Of a DNA stretch of 64,000 nt, positions 44,504 to 56,814 are shown piece after piece. Position numbers and translations under genes: made by a program. Within the stretch, counting starts at the first letter, position 1. Every line of letters starts with the position of its first letter. Below the pieces are notes generated by a model that saw only the letters and a list, made by a program, of their open reading frames with translations, was not told the origin of the DNA and did not search any database. The stretch is from Pyrenopolyporus hunteri (Eukaryota > Ascomycota > Sordariomycetes > Xylariales > Hypoxylaceae), in contig CADCXC010000044.1 in the NCBI GenBank assembly GCA_902806595.1, forward strand, positions 1,426,001 through 1,490,000, in the 5' to 3' direction.

Positions 44504-45370
44504 ATGCCGGGGGACTCAGAATCAACTCTACCAGGCCCTAGCTCGGCTACGAGCCAGGACGATCCGTTGGACTCACCTTTCCACAACTGCTCTATCTGCC
44601 GCAGCAACACAGAAGGAGGGGATAGCGAAATCCTGGTCACCTTGCCGTGTCGGCACACATTCCATGAAGAATGCATCCTCCTGTGGCTCGATGTCCCCGA
44701 TAGTTCATATGACTGCCCCTACTGTCGCACGAAGCTTACCTATCGCCAATGCGGCGATCCCCTCCCATACAGTCTTTTCCGGCCCGGCGCCGACTTGGCG
44801 GAGGTCGCCCCGTCATGCAAAGCCTGCGAAGTCATGTACGAGATGGAACGCCTCCAGCCCCTTATCACCAAGCTTTGGTGTACTATGTACCTTGCTTATC
44901 CCGAGCAGTTAGGCTGGGAATTCAGTTTAGAGCCGCCGTCCCCCGAAGGCGAATACTGGAGCAGGACCAGAAAAGAAGAGTTTCGTCGGGCCTGCATTGT
45001 TCTACGAAATTGGAGCTATGCCCGGAGGGATCGCGTCGTAGAAGGGTTGACAGAGGCGGTATGGTTCGGGGACGACGACCACTACGACTTCGACCCGCGT
45101 TGCTGGAAGTATTTACACACGGTCCTGGACATGCTTGAAGCGGCTCTCGAATGTATGTTCCCTGCGGAGAAGGACTTGAGCATATCTGAAATAGGGATAC
45201 CTGCTAGAGAATTTGTCAGAATGCCGGAGTGGACGGACCCGGTGTCGAGGTATGGTGATGTCCGATTACTTAGGAGTGTCCTAAGGCTGCTTATGACGGT
45301 CCTAAACTGGGAAGAAAAGACGACCGAGGCGATGAAGGACCTTGCCTTTGTTGATTTCTCCGAGATCTAA
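44504..45370 (+). CDS. RING-H2 finger protein (putative E3 ubiquitin ligase)
   Basis: 288 residues from the ATG at 44504; an in-frame ATG at 44417 adds 29 unlikely residues. The zinc ligands are Cys29, Cys32, Cys49, His51, His54, Cys57, Cys71 and Cys74 (C-x2-C, long loop, C-x-H-x2-H-x2-C, C-x2-C), a complete RING-H2 domain (CSICRS, then LPCRHTFHEECILLWL, then DCPYCR). RING-H2 domains recruit E2 enzymes. The remaining 210 residues are helical, Trp- and Glu-rich, with no known domain. This lineage of small RING proteins is often expanded and variable in Sordariomycetes. The gene sits directly beside a RIPed retrotransposon. Confidence 0.85.
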   Translation: MPGDSESTLPGPSSATSQDDPLDSPFHNCSICRSNTEGGDSEILVTLPCRHTFHEECILLWLDVPDSSYDCPYCRTKLTYRQCGDPLPYSLFRPGADLAEVAPSCKACEVMYEMERLQPLITKLWCTMYLAYPEQLGWEFSLEPPSPEGEYWSRTRKEEFRRACIVLRNWSYARRDRVVEGLTEAVWFGDDDHYDFDPRCWKYLHTVLDMLEAALECMFPAEKDLSISEIGIPAREFVRMPEWTDPVSRYGDVRLLRSVLRLLMTVLNWEEKTTEAMKDLAFVDFSEI

Positions 45371-47533
45371 AGTACGGCTTTTTTTCATATTTCGTATACC
45401 TACCTACCTAGGTATACGGCTACTCGTCGGCAAAGGAAGCTGTACCTAATGAATGATCAAAAGACCATTTTAACCATGTCCCATGGAATTGTTTAGAGGA
45501 ACTTGTGTATGCCGATAATACTTACGGGGCTTAGACGCCCCCGTGACTCGAATTTTTTAGATCCGAAAATAATAGCTTCTATGTCTAAGCTCTTATGACC
45601 TGTGCGTAGAGTTACATCGATAGACAGTGGTATATTTTAGACATATTACATTCAGGACTCGGAGAGATAGTTAGGTGTTGTGTTCGTGACATACCTGACT
45701 ATAGACGCCTACGTTGCTTATAGAGCTTCATCTACTTCCTCCTAGGCCATGCCCGATTGTTGGGATAATGGGCTCCTTTGCCAACAGACGCGTCACTCCA
45801 ACCCTCGAGCCGTCGATGGAAGGGTGCATGGATGGCTTTAGCGAGCGCTTTAAATAGACATTTGATCCACAAACGTTCGAGAATCTAGGCGGTTGTTCCA
45901 TATTTTACCTTGACATGTACCCAGGAGCTATTCAATTACCAATTAATGGAGATATTGGAGAGACTAGCTAGGTACCTGGTACCTATTTGGTGAAGCGCCG
46001 CTGGAAATCGGACCCGACAAATAAATCCATAAGAAGTGAGTCGGTTGCTACAATGTCATGTACCTAGGTAGGTATATAACGTACCTGAAGTATATAACAA
46101 TAAGAGGGAGGTAAGTAAGGGGGTACCTCTATGCTGGAGATGGTCTTGTTTGGCGCCTCGTGTTTGGCGGCTGGTGTAGTAGTTAGCGGTTAACCGTCAG
46201 AGGTTGGCGGCTGACGGCGAATAGGACCTAAACTTGGTATTGTACAAGTACCATCCCGTCTGTTGGGTGCACTGCGGTTAAGGCCCCCGTAAGGATGTAT
46301 TGTACATGCACCTGAGGTATGTAGGTATGTACCTATTTTAAGCTGGTAGGTGCCGTTCTTTGTATTTTAGTTGACGGGCTGAAAGAAGCACCGTTGGCGT
46401 TGTACACGTGTAGTGGTACCTACTTCACGACCCGGAAGGTATTGGCTCTGATCCAATCAGATCAAAAACTGATAAGTCATTTCATCTTTAGAGACGTGCA
46501 TTCTGTAACTTCCTTAAAACGTGATTCCCTCAATCCTCCAAAGCACATTGACTTATTATATACTTCGAGTCAGACATACAGATTTCTCAAGCCGTTCGGT
46601 ACTTAAACCTACCACTTTTGTTTTTTTACCACATTCTTCAAATTCCAGCGGGCGTCAAGAACAGAATTTCTACGGACGATACTAGTTTTCCCTAGTATAA
46701 AGCCACCTCTTTGGTATTGGGCGTCCCGATCCTACAGAAGTACTGCATACCTTAGGTACTGCAGAGGCACTTCACAGGTACAGCATATATAGCTTGGATT
46801 CGACGTCGGCTTAGCTAACGTAGCTAACTGCCCAGATCCACTACACTACGCCCACTACCCAGGTGCGTCGGCGCCAAAAGACGGGTATTTGCTGCAAGTA
46901 CCTACCATAATACGTGCATCTCGTGCTACGTAGGTACCTATCTGACCTCACATCGGTACGTACCTATCTAAGCTACCTAGGCACCGTATGGATCCTGCTT
47001 CGTGCATGTGCATGCTGCTAATCCTAGCTGGCCAGGCACATGTGAACGGGCCGTGACTTCCTGATCGATCATTCACTGTGTTACCTAACTCTACCACCTG
47101 CACCGGCGCCTGCAGCTGCGTCTATCTACCAAGGAGATAAGGTACGTATGATAGGCATGTACTGACTGCCTCGTCTGAGACATGCGTCCAATGACGATCC
47201 ACATTCTTGTCTAATTCTGCCCCAAGTTCCCTTACCCGGAGCCCCCATAGGCAAGGTAGGTACCCACCCATACCATACCCATGCTCATACCTCTCCCCAG
47301 CCCCACCCCACTTCCATACCTACGCTTTGTTCAACTCTTCCCCCAAACCCGGTTCGACGGTATTCCTCATCGACGACAATTCCATGTTTGCTAATTTCTT
47401 CTTTGGAAGCAGCAACGACATTCACAATCACGGCGGAGAACAACAACGACCATTATTTTTGATCAACTTCTTTTCCCCTCTCTTCCCCTCCATTCTTTTT
47501 TTTTTGCGACGCACACACACACATACACACACA

Positions 47534-47576
<43 letters not shown>

Positions 47577-48068
47577 TTGGTAAACACCACCATTGTTCTT
47601 CTTTCTTCTCATGTTGACCATGACTATCTTCGAATAGGTCGGATACCTACCTAGTTCTCTGGTCCCTTACTGGTAATCTCATATAAATTACCCATCTACC
47701 TTCGCGACGCAGGCCTGGACCTAGTCTCGCATCAACTCTTCTCCATCCACTAACCTCGTCGGAATTGCGCGTCGATCACCACGTGCCGAACGTTCCAATT
47801 ACTTCGAGTTCGTGGACAGGCTCCGCCTTCTCCTCTCATCGACCAATCGATCCTTCATTGCGTCCGTACTCTTCCCGAAACGACGATATACCCATCGATC
47901 CTCTCACACTCATAGGCAGACATCGTCTCTACAAAATACGTGGCCCTGCTAACCCTCTTCCGCCTCCACCACTACCACCACTACCACCACTATCACCACA
48001 ACTGTGGTCCTCCAACCGCCCCCTTCGTTACCGTGATAACCCGTTCTTATACACGCTACCCAACCAGA
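45371..48068. other. long gene-less stretch and probable PTP 5' leader
   Basis: 45.4-47.2 kb is dense in TACCTA/TAGGTA/GTACCTAC strings with no gene. From about 47200 the sequence becomes pyrimidine-rich with many short C-rich frames, typical of a long fungal 5' UTR/promoter ahead of the phosphatase. It contains the dinucleotide tract listed separately. Confidence 0.5.
47511..47573. repeat. (CA)n-(CT)n microsatellite
   Basis: About 12 CA units with one CATA interruption run straight into about 18 CT units, in the probable 5' leader of the phosphatase gene. Confidence 0.95.
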
Positions 48069-49613
48069 ATGGACTCTCTGTCTTCGCGCTTTCGGCGCCC
48101 TAAGCGATCTGCTCCCGTAACTCCACCCTCTGCATACTCGGCTGGGTCACCACCAGACAAATCATCGTCGGAGGGTAGACTCGGCCATGCACTCCGTCGT
48201 GAACCGCCTCCGGCCCTCTCTATTCCGATTGACCGCTCCTCTCGAAGCGACCGGCCCACCAAGTCGCCCTTCCGCCGAGGTTTTCATTTCCGACACTCCA
48301 ATAAGCGCGCACGATCCCCCGCCCCGGCTTCGTTACCTATGCCCGCTTCTCCCGTCGTCGCTCCCCCACCCGTGACCTCTCCCGTCGTGGTTGATCACGA
48401 TAGCACAGTCGAGCAGGAGAAACCGGACCCTACGAAGGGCGTCGAAGACAAAGCTGTAGTGGAAATGGTTAAGGATAACCCCAAGCGTCGGATTCCGGCT
48501 TTTCTAAATCTATCCCCGCAAGGTCAGTTTATCTATAGCCGCACCAAAAGAGGTCCTATTTTATAATTCACCATTTTATCTTGTTGAACGCTAACCACCG
48601 TTTCCCAAATTGCAGATATCGAGGCTAAGTTCCACGATCTCAACTGGACGGAGCGATTTCGTATTTCAGAGTCTATACAGAACCCGTCACCCAACTTCAA
48701 ATTTGCGCGCATCAACGATCCCGAGGCTAAGATCCTCGACCGTTACGCGAACATCCAGCCATGGGCCAATAACCGCATCAAGTTGCAGGTACCCGACGGC
48801 CATCTCGACTACATCAACGCGTCCCCCATCGTTCTTCGCTCCCCCGTAGACCCCGAAGGCAAGCCGCCGCATCGTTACATCGCCATGCAGGGGCCCAAAT
48901 CCGGAACTACGGATCACGTCTGGCGAATGGTAGTGGAGCAGCTACAGAGTCCGGCCGTCATCGTGATGCTAACCGAGACTCATGAAGGTGGGATGGAGAA
49001 GTGCTTCCCGTACTTCCCTCGAGAGGTTAGCGAGGAGCCGTGGGTGATCGGGGAGGATGACGAATTTGGTGACGGATTCCGCGCTGAGCTCAAATGTGTT
49101 AGTGTCGAAGATCACGCGAACGGCGCTATCGAAGTACGAGAGCTCCGCATTCACGTGGAGGGCCGCGAGAACGACATGACCGTGTGGCATCTTCTGTACC
49201 GCAAGTGGCCCGACTTTGGCGTTCCCGCCCTCGAGGACATCGACAGCTTCTTCGAGCTGATGCGCCTATCACGAGAGAAAAACGCGAGCGAGGATAACCC
49301 CCGAATCATCCACTGTTCGGCCGGGGTCGGAAGAAGCGGAACATTCATTGCCCTCGAGCACCTTATGCGAGAAATAGAGTCGGGCGATTTGGATCGTTTC
49401 GAGACCGAGGGCGACGCCAAGGAGGACATCGTTTACAAGACGGTGGACGCGCTCCGAGAGCAGCGCAGACAGATGGTCCAAGCCGAGTCTCAGTTCCTGT
49501 TCATCTACCAGGTTCTGCGTAAGCTCTGGCTGGAGAAGCATGGGCTCGGGGAGCAGGATATCCAGGAGCCCGCAGCTAAGAGGTTGGAGGTTGACTACGA
49601 CCCCTTTTTGTGA
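48069..49613 (+). CDS. protein tyrosine phosphatase (classical PTP)
   Basis: Cytosolic phosphotyrosine phosphatase, likely acting on MAP kinases as fungal Pyp/Ptp enzymes do (inferred). Exons are 48069-48522 and 48616-49613, with GTCAGT donor, TTGCAG acceptor, phase 1; 483 residues. Residues 1-150 are basic, Pro/Ser-rich and disordered, with regulatory potential. The PTP domain starts near 165 and shows the substrate-entry segment DYINASPI, the WPD loop (Asp351), the P-loop HCSAGVGRSGT with catalytic Cys385, and the Q-loop region REQRRQMVQ. All key residues are present, so it should be active. Start chosen as MDSLSSRFRR. Confidence 0.93.
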
Positions 49614-50695
49614 AGATTGAGGAAGTTAACATGGCCAAGATGAGACACCCGGGCGACGTGTACGATACCGTTCACCAGTTTATTCAGCATCGCGGCGGCG
49701 TTTGAGACGGCACATTCGGTCCTCGGCACTACTTTTCACTCACCGATTTTTCATTTTACACGAGATTCTAGCATAAGATCGGATACAGGATGACGGTCGT
49801 ATTGGGAGTATCATGCATGGAAAGGCGCCCTTGGCATCGTCGACATATTTTAAAGGGGGTTAGGAAATTTGGACGACCTTCAGGAGGGTGGCAAACAAAA
49901 GACATCGGAAAACGCGTACGGGCCTACGAGTACAGGGGATGATACCATTCGAGATACCCATTATATTAGCTTTCGTCGGGCGACTATGGCATTGCTTGGG
50001 GCGTTCTACCGTCTGGCGATTTTTTTTTTTTTTTTTTTCCGGTAAGACTGTCAATGGTTTCTAGAGGTACCTATACGGGGTAACAGTATACGACCTGGGG
50101 TGTGCGCACGGCAGCACGAGTCTTTCGGGTCCTCGGATACGGCGCATCATGGAGGTAAACACCTATCACGGAGGTACATGATGGGGCTCGGAGAACCAAC
50201 AAACCTAGTCGAACTGTTACAACCCCGCCTCGGGTGCGTTCATTATTATGGTCGTACCTAGGTAGCTAGACAGTCAAACCTAGACAGGCGAACGGCCTAC
50301 CTGTACGTTAGGTTGAACCGGTGATTAGAGTAATGATAATTGTGAAATAAATAAAGAACTTTAATCTTCTTTTTCAGGTAGACTTGGATGACACGGTCGG
50401 AAAGTTTTAACGAAGTGATGATTCCAGGAGTTCAGGGCGTCCATATAGAGCAAATTATTGGAGCACACCGTCTAAAAATCTCCTTACTCCTCATCTACTA
50501 CCCGCCGCATACATGGGAGTGCCCGGCTTTCCCGCAGACTCCATTTTATGTGTGACATACAGGTATAACCTCAGACGATAGCCCCTATTCACCGACGAAA
50601 GAGGGAGATTGCTGTATATATTTAGATATATGAATAGTAGAATATAAATAGTAAGACGGAAAAAAGGGGGTGCCGAAAAAAAAAAGAAACCCAGC
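49614..50695. other. intergenic
   Basis: No gene. It has a poly-T run at about 50022-50038, a few TAGGTA strings, and an AT-rich leader just before the DUF427 gene. Confidence 0.5.
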
Positions 50696-51559
50696 ATGGC
50701 AAACCCACACTCAAAACAAGACCTCCTCGAACTCGGGGCCCGGCTCCAGAAGTCAGGCCCGGTCAAGACCCTCGCCACGCCCCGGCGAGTCCGGATCCTA
50801 TTCAACGGCACCTACGTCGCGGACACGACGGCCGCGCTCTTCGTCTGGGAGCACGCGTACTACCCCTACTACTACGTGCCGCAAGCCTCCTTCGCGCCCG
50901 GCGTGCTGCGTCCGCTGCCCGCGGCAGGTAGCGGCGACGCTAGCGACGATGATCCGCCCCGCGGCTTCTGGACGGCGGAGCTACGCGTCGGCTCCCGCGC
51001 CACGGACCGCGTGCTCGTCTTCGGGGCGGCGGCGGCGGCGGCGGCGCTGCGGGGCCTGGCGCGCGTCGAGTTCGCGGCCGCGGACGCGTGGTTCGAGGAG
51101 GACGCGCGGATCCGCGCGCACCCGAAGGACCCGTTCCGGCGCGTGGACGTGCTGCACTCGGCGCGCGCGGTCGAGGTGCGCGTGCTCGGGCGCTTGGTCG
51201 CGCGGGCGAGCGCCGCGTTCCACCTGTACGAGACGGGCCTGCCGTGCCGGTTCTACTTGCCGCCTACCGCGGTGGTGGGAGGAGTAGTGGAGCTGGTGGA
51301 GAGTGCGACGACGACGGAGTGTCCGTATAAAGGCGTTGCGAACTATTATCATGTTGAGGTAGATGAGGATGGGGAGGAGGAGGAGGATGGCGGGAAGACG
51401 AAGAAGAGGAGGTTCGAGGATCTGGTGTGGTATTATAGGACGCCGGCGCTGGAGTGCGCGCCGATCGCCGGGTGCTTGTGTTTTTACCACGAGAAGCAGG
51501 GCGTGGAGGTTAGGATCGATGGGCAGGTGGTGGCGAGGCCGGAGACGCCTTGGTCGTGA
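50696..51559 (+). CDS. DUF427-family protein
   Basis: 287 residues, single exon. It contains tandem DUF427-type units: RVRILFNGTYVADTTAALFVWEHAYYPYYY (about 30-60) and VEVRVLGRLVARASAAFHLYETGLPCRFYLP (about 157-187), each a strand-turn-strand followed by an aromatic edge; the C-terminus repeats VEVRIDGQVVARP. DUF427 proteins are small beta-barrel proteins of unknown biochemical role, often duplicated in fungi. The middle is exceptionally GC-rich with an alanine run (about 110-118) and an acidic patch (DEDGEEEEDGG), likely expansions. Last gene before the second AT block. Confidence 0.87.
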   Translation: MANPHSKQDLLELGARLQKSGPVKTLATPRRVRILFNGTYVADTTAALFVWEHAYYPYYYVPQASFAPGVLRPLPAAGSGDASDDDPPRGFWTAELRVGSRATDRVLVFGAAAAAAALRGLARVEFAAADAWFEEDARIRAHPKDPFRRVDVLHSARAVEVRVLGRLVARASAAFHLYETGLPCRFYLPPTAVVGGVVELVESATTTECPYKGVANYYHVEVDEDGEEEEDGGKTKKRRFEDLVWYYRTPALECAPIAGCLCFYHEKQGVEVRIDGQVVARPETPWS

Positions 51560-51824
51560 GGGTTGGTTGTGGTTCGGTAAATATCTACTCGAGTGGAAGG
51601 GGGCTTTTCAAGCCAGGGCATCTGATTTTACGGGCAATATGTAATTGGGTTGGCTCCTGCCTTGATGCAGAGATTCTGCTGTGCACAGTAAGTGGGTTTA
51701 TGGCTATAACGTGATAATTTGTTCGATTGGAATTCAGGAGAGACTCATTATCAAGCCCTATTTTAATACCTAAAGTGGGAGTTATTCGACCATACTGCTC
51801 ATGTCAAACGCGGAACTCATGACC
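51560..51824. other. 3' flank of DUF427 gene
   Basis: Short ordinary intergenic DNA; nothing recognised. Confidence 0.5.
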
Positions 51825-51955
51825 CTGGTCGAAGTTCAAAGAACCGCCAAACCGCCATTCATTTTATTTTACCGTACTGTTTGACACATAGTGCGACATA
51901 CTGTATATGGCCAATTATAATCAGTTAAACTTTTTAACGGGTATTCATCTGCGTA
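51825..51955. mobile_element. broken end of the 25742-type MITE
   Basis: CTGGTCGAAGTTCAAAGAAC and the following ACCGCCAAACCGCCATTCAT, then ATAGTGCGACATACTGTAT, match the left arm at 25742-25870. Differences include GTCC to GTTC and CAGAGA to CAAAGA, both RIP-type transitions. Only the left end is present; AT-block sequence replaces the rest after about 51955. Confidence 0.8.
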
Positions 51956-52060
51956 TATTATTACGAATAGTTTTAAATTACTTAATTATTTTAAAATTAT
52001 TTATTTACGATAAATTTTAACTTTAAATTAATTTCGATATTTTAATAAAAATAATTAAAT

Positions 52061-52326
52061 ATATTAAATAAATAAAAATTATTAATTAATAATCGATTAA
52101 TTATTATATGATTATATAATAAAAATACGAAATAAATAAAATAAATTAAATTATATATATATAAAAATTATAAACGGTTTAATTTCGTATTAATTAATAA
52201 ATATATTATTTTTAAAAATTATATTTTAAATATTTATTATATAAAATAACGAAATATTTAATAAAAATATATTTATTATTATTATTATTACGATAAATAT
52301 TTTAATACGAAGTTATATTATTATAA
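52061..52326. repeat. left LTR of second element
   Basis: Direct repeat of 59849-60118, ending ACGAAGTTATATTATTATA. Confidence 0.7.
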
Positions 52327-55300
52327 AATACGTATTAATTATATAATTATTATAAATATTTATTTATAAATAAAAAAAATAATTTTTATAAATATTAAAT
52401 AATTATTTAATAAAATTAAATAATCGATAACGAAATATATAATAATTTCGCCGTTTTATTAAATATATTTAATATAAATTAAATTTCGTTTTTATAAATT
52501 ATAATTTACGTTTTTTTTTTTTATTTTTATAAAATTAATAAATTAAAATTTTTTTTATATAATATAAAAAATAATTTTTTATTATATAAAACCTTCGAAT
52601 AATTAATTAAATTATCGAATTAAATATATATAAAAAATATATAAAAATATATATATTTTATAAATATAATTTTATAAATTTAAATAAATATAATATTAAA
52701 TATTTACGATTAACTTTTAGTATTTAAATTTTTTAATTTAATTAATAATATTAAATAATTAAATTTTAATATTTTTAATTATTTAAAAAATAAAATTCGA
52801 AGTAAATCGTAATTTTTCGACGTATGTAAATATTAAAAATAAATTAAAAATAATTTTAAATATATCGTTTATTTATATACGTTTTTTATTATTTATTATA
52901 AATAATTAAAATAATTATTTTATATTAATAAATTAATATATATTACATTTAAATAAACATTTATTATTATTATAATTATAATAATATTTAACGTAAACAT
53001 CGTAAAAATAATTAAATAAAACGATATAATATTAAAAAAAATTTTAATTTATTTTATAATTTACGTAAATATATTTTCGTAATAAAATAATATTAATTAT
53101 TATTATATATATAATTAAAATTTATTAATAAATATATTTAATTTAAAAAACGTAAAAATTTACCTTCGAAATTAATAATTAATAATTAAAATTATATTAA
53201 TTTTAATTTTCGAAAATAACGACTTCGATTATAATTATAATTATTAAAAATAATAATTTATTTTAATTTAAATTAATAAATAAAATATTATAAATAAATT
53301 ATTTTAAAAATAAAAATTACGTAAAATTAAATATATTTTTAAATTTCGAATTATTTTTATTACCGTTTTATTTACGAGGATTTTTTTAACTCGCGTTAAA
53401 ATTTAAATAATAAAATCGATTAAAAAAACATTATCGATTATTTTCGATTATTTATTATCGTCGCCGGTAAAAAAAATAGTCGATTATATAAATTTTAAAA
53501 AAAAATTTCCTTTTTTTTTCGAATTTTAATTAAGAGATTTTACTTAATTTTAATTAAATTTACGTTTATTAATAAAATCGAATATTTTTAATTCGATTAT
53601 TACGAAGTTAATAAATTCGTTATTTTATTTAAAAATAATAATATTTCGTTTTCGAAAATAAATATTTTATATTAAAATAATTTATTATCGATTTAATTTA
53701 TTCGAAAATTTTTTAAAAATAAATATAATAAAATATTCGAAAATTAATAATTTATAAAAAATAATTAAAAAATAAATATAATATATAAAATTAAAATTTT
53801 ATAAAATAAAAATAAACGTTTAATATTAATAATCGAAATTAATATATATACGTATATTAAAAAAATAATTACGTAATTTACTTTTAAAATTACGTTTATT
53901 CGCGTAAATTTTTTAACGTTAATTAAATATTAATATAAAATAATATATTTTTCGAAAAAAAAATTAAATTATTTAAAAAATTTAAAATTACGTATTAATT
54001 TTCGATTAATATTATATACGATTATAAAATTTAATAAATATTTATATTTTTTAATTAAATTAATAAAAATTATTTAAATATTTATTAATTAATATTTAAT
54101 TTTACCGGATTTTTTAAAAGAAAATTTTAAATTAATTATAAATATAATTTTAAAAAATATAATAAAATAAAAATAAAAAAAAAGAAAAAAAAATAATTTA
54201 ATTACGAAAAAATAGTTTATAATTTATAATATTTTTAAATTAACGTAAAAAAAAAATTAATAAAAATTATAAATCGTTAATAAAACGTTAATATTATACG
54301 AGCCGTATAAATAATAATATAATATTAAACGCGATATTATTTTTCGTTAATATAAAATGTAATTATTATTTAAATAAAAAATTATTAATTTTATCGATTT
54401 AAAAGTTTTAAACGACGTTAAAAATTTTACTTTATAAAACGTTAAATAATTTTATAATAATTTTATTAATATTAAAAATTTCAAATATTTACTTATATAT
54501 TTAAATATCGTATAATATAAATAATATTTAATAAAAAAATAACTACGTATAATAATAAATACTTATAATAATTTCGATGTATATAAACTTATAAAAAAAT
54601 AAAAAATAATAATTTTCGTAAATAAAAAAACGGGAAAATATTTAATCTATTTTAATATTTACCGGGAAATTATTTATTTAAATAAATATTTAATTTATTA
54701 AATAACGCTTTAACGAATATTTTATTTATATTATTATTTAAATAATATAAATATCGATAATTTTTATTATTTACTTTTTTTTATTATTAATTTTTTTTCG
54801 AATTTAACTATTTTATATAAAAATCGAATTAATAATTTATTATACCTATAAAATTTACTTTTATAATAATAACACTTTTATTAATTAAATATATCCGTGA
54901 AAATATATAATTTACGTTTTCGATAATAATATTTTCCCTCGTTTTAATATAATTTAAATATATATATTAATTATCTTTCGAAAAATATTATTATTATATT
55001 TTTATTTTCGTATAATTCGAATATTAATTATCTTTTAAAAATATTATTATTATATTATCGATTATAAAAAAAGCGATAAAAAACAATAAATAATATATAT
55101 ATAATTTAATATTTAATAATATAATATTTAATAAATAAAAATCGAATAAAAAAATAATATCGTTAAATTAATCGTTTTTCGAATTAATAAATGGTTTAAT
55201 AAAATATAATATTATAAAACTTTATATTTAAATATTTTAATCGAATAATTTATTTAAATAATAATATTTTATTAATAATATTAAATATATATTAAAAACT

Positions 55301-56654
55301 TATTTTAAAATTATTTATTTTATTAATAATTTATTCGAATTAATATTTTTTTATTTATATCGATACGAAACTCGTATTATTTTAATTATATTTTACGATA
55401 ATATTAAAAAAATTTAAAATTTAAATATCGAATTAAAAATTATTAATATATCGTCGATTTATAATGTTTTAAATTTATTTAATTATTTAATTAAAATGTA
55501 TTAAAATTGTTATTTTATAAATAATTAATAAATAAAATGTCGGTAAAAATAAATATAATATTAATATAACGTCGCGATTTTATATATTATATATCGATAT
55601 AATTTTTAAATATTTTAATATTAAAAATATAAATCGATATTTTAACGGGTTAATTTTATTAATATAAATAATAAATATTATTTACTTTTATTTTAAAAAT
55701 TAATTATTAATTATAATATAAATAAATATAATTATTAAACGTTTAAAAATTAAATTTATCGATTAACATTTTTTTTAAAATAAAATTAATATTTAACTAT
55801 TTAATCGGTATAAAATATTTTCGAAAAATAGATTTAAAATTCGAAAAATTTAAAACGTTATCGAATTTATTTTATCGATCTTTTCCTTTTAATAAATAAT
55901 TAAATAATCGATATTTAATTTTTATTATTTATTATACGTAAATAAATAAATATTAAATAATAATTTTAATAAAAACGATAATATACGATTATTAATTTTT
56001 ATAATAATTTCTTTTAATTTATATTATAAATTTATAATTTTATATTAAAAATTACGAATTAAAAATATACGATAAAATTAATAAATTTTATAAATTATAT
56101 ATAATAAATATATTTATACCGTCGATTCGAATTACGTATACGAAACTATTAATAAAATTAATTTTATTAATTAATAAAAAATAATATTAAAAAAAAAAAA
56201 ATAATAATCGATTATTATATAATTTAATAAATAAAATTTTTAAAAATATAAAAAATAATTTTAACTTAAAATATAAATAAAAGTCTAGTAATTTAGTATA
56301 TATTATATAAATTTAACTTATTTATATAAGTTATTATTAAAGTTACGAAATAACGGTTACGATAATAGTCGTATTTTTAATTTAATACTCTTTTTATTTT
56401 ACTTTTTAATAACTTTTTATTTATTTTCATTTAAAGTTTTCCCGTATAATAAAACCGTTTTAAATGTCGTTATTATATCGATTAATAACGTTTTATTTTA
56501 AATGATAAAACGTGTCGTTTCGATTAAATTTCGAAAAATTAAAATTTTTATTTTATTATTTCGTAATTAACGTAGTTATTTTATTATTTAATTTATTATA
56601 TTATAAATTATCTCGTAAAATATTTAATATTAAAAAAAAGGTTTATATACGATA

Positions 56655-56814
56655 AAAATATTACCGATAAAAGAATATAATAAAGATTAACGTATTCGAA
56701 TTTAATAAAATAATTATATTTGAAAATAAACGGCGAAAATATTATCGATAAAGAAATATAAAAAATTAACGTATTCGAATTCGATAAAATAATCGTATTC
56801 GAAAGTAAACGGCG
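56655..56814. repeat. two tandem copies of an about 80-bp unit
   Basis: 56655-56735 and 56736-56814 align. Both contain ATTA(C/T)CGATAAA, ATTAACGTATTCGAATT and GTAAACGGCG or ATAAACGGCG. Differences are mainly A/G and C/T. Lies inside the second LTR element. Confidence 0.8.

Noticed and set aside
47207..48068. Pro/Ser-rich plus-strand frames upstream of the phosphatase
   Set aside because: Pyrimidine-rich 5' leader with a microsatellite translated as His-Thr/Leu-Ser runs; no domain and no join to the phosphatase exon.
50670..51490. Long Arg/Ala-rich frames overlapping the DUF427 gene in other frames
   Set aside because: Typical shadow frames of very GC-rich coding DNA; the DUF427 motifs fix the true frame.
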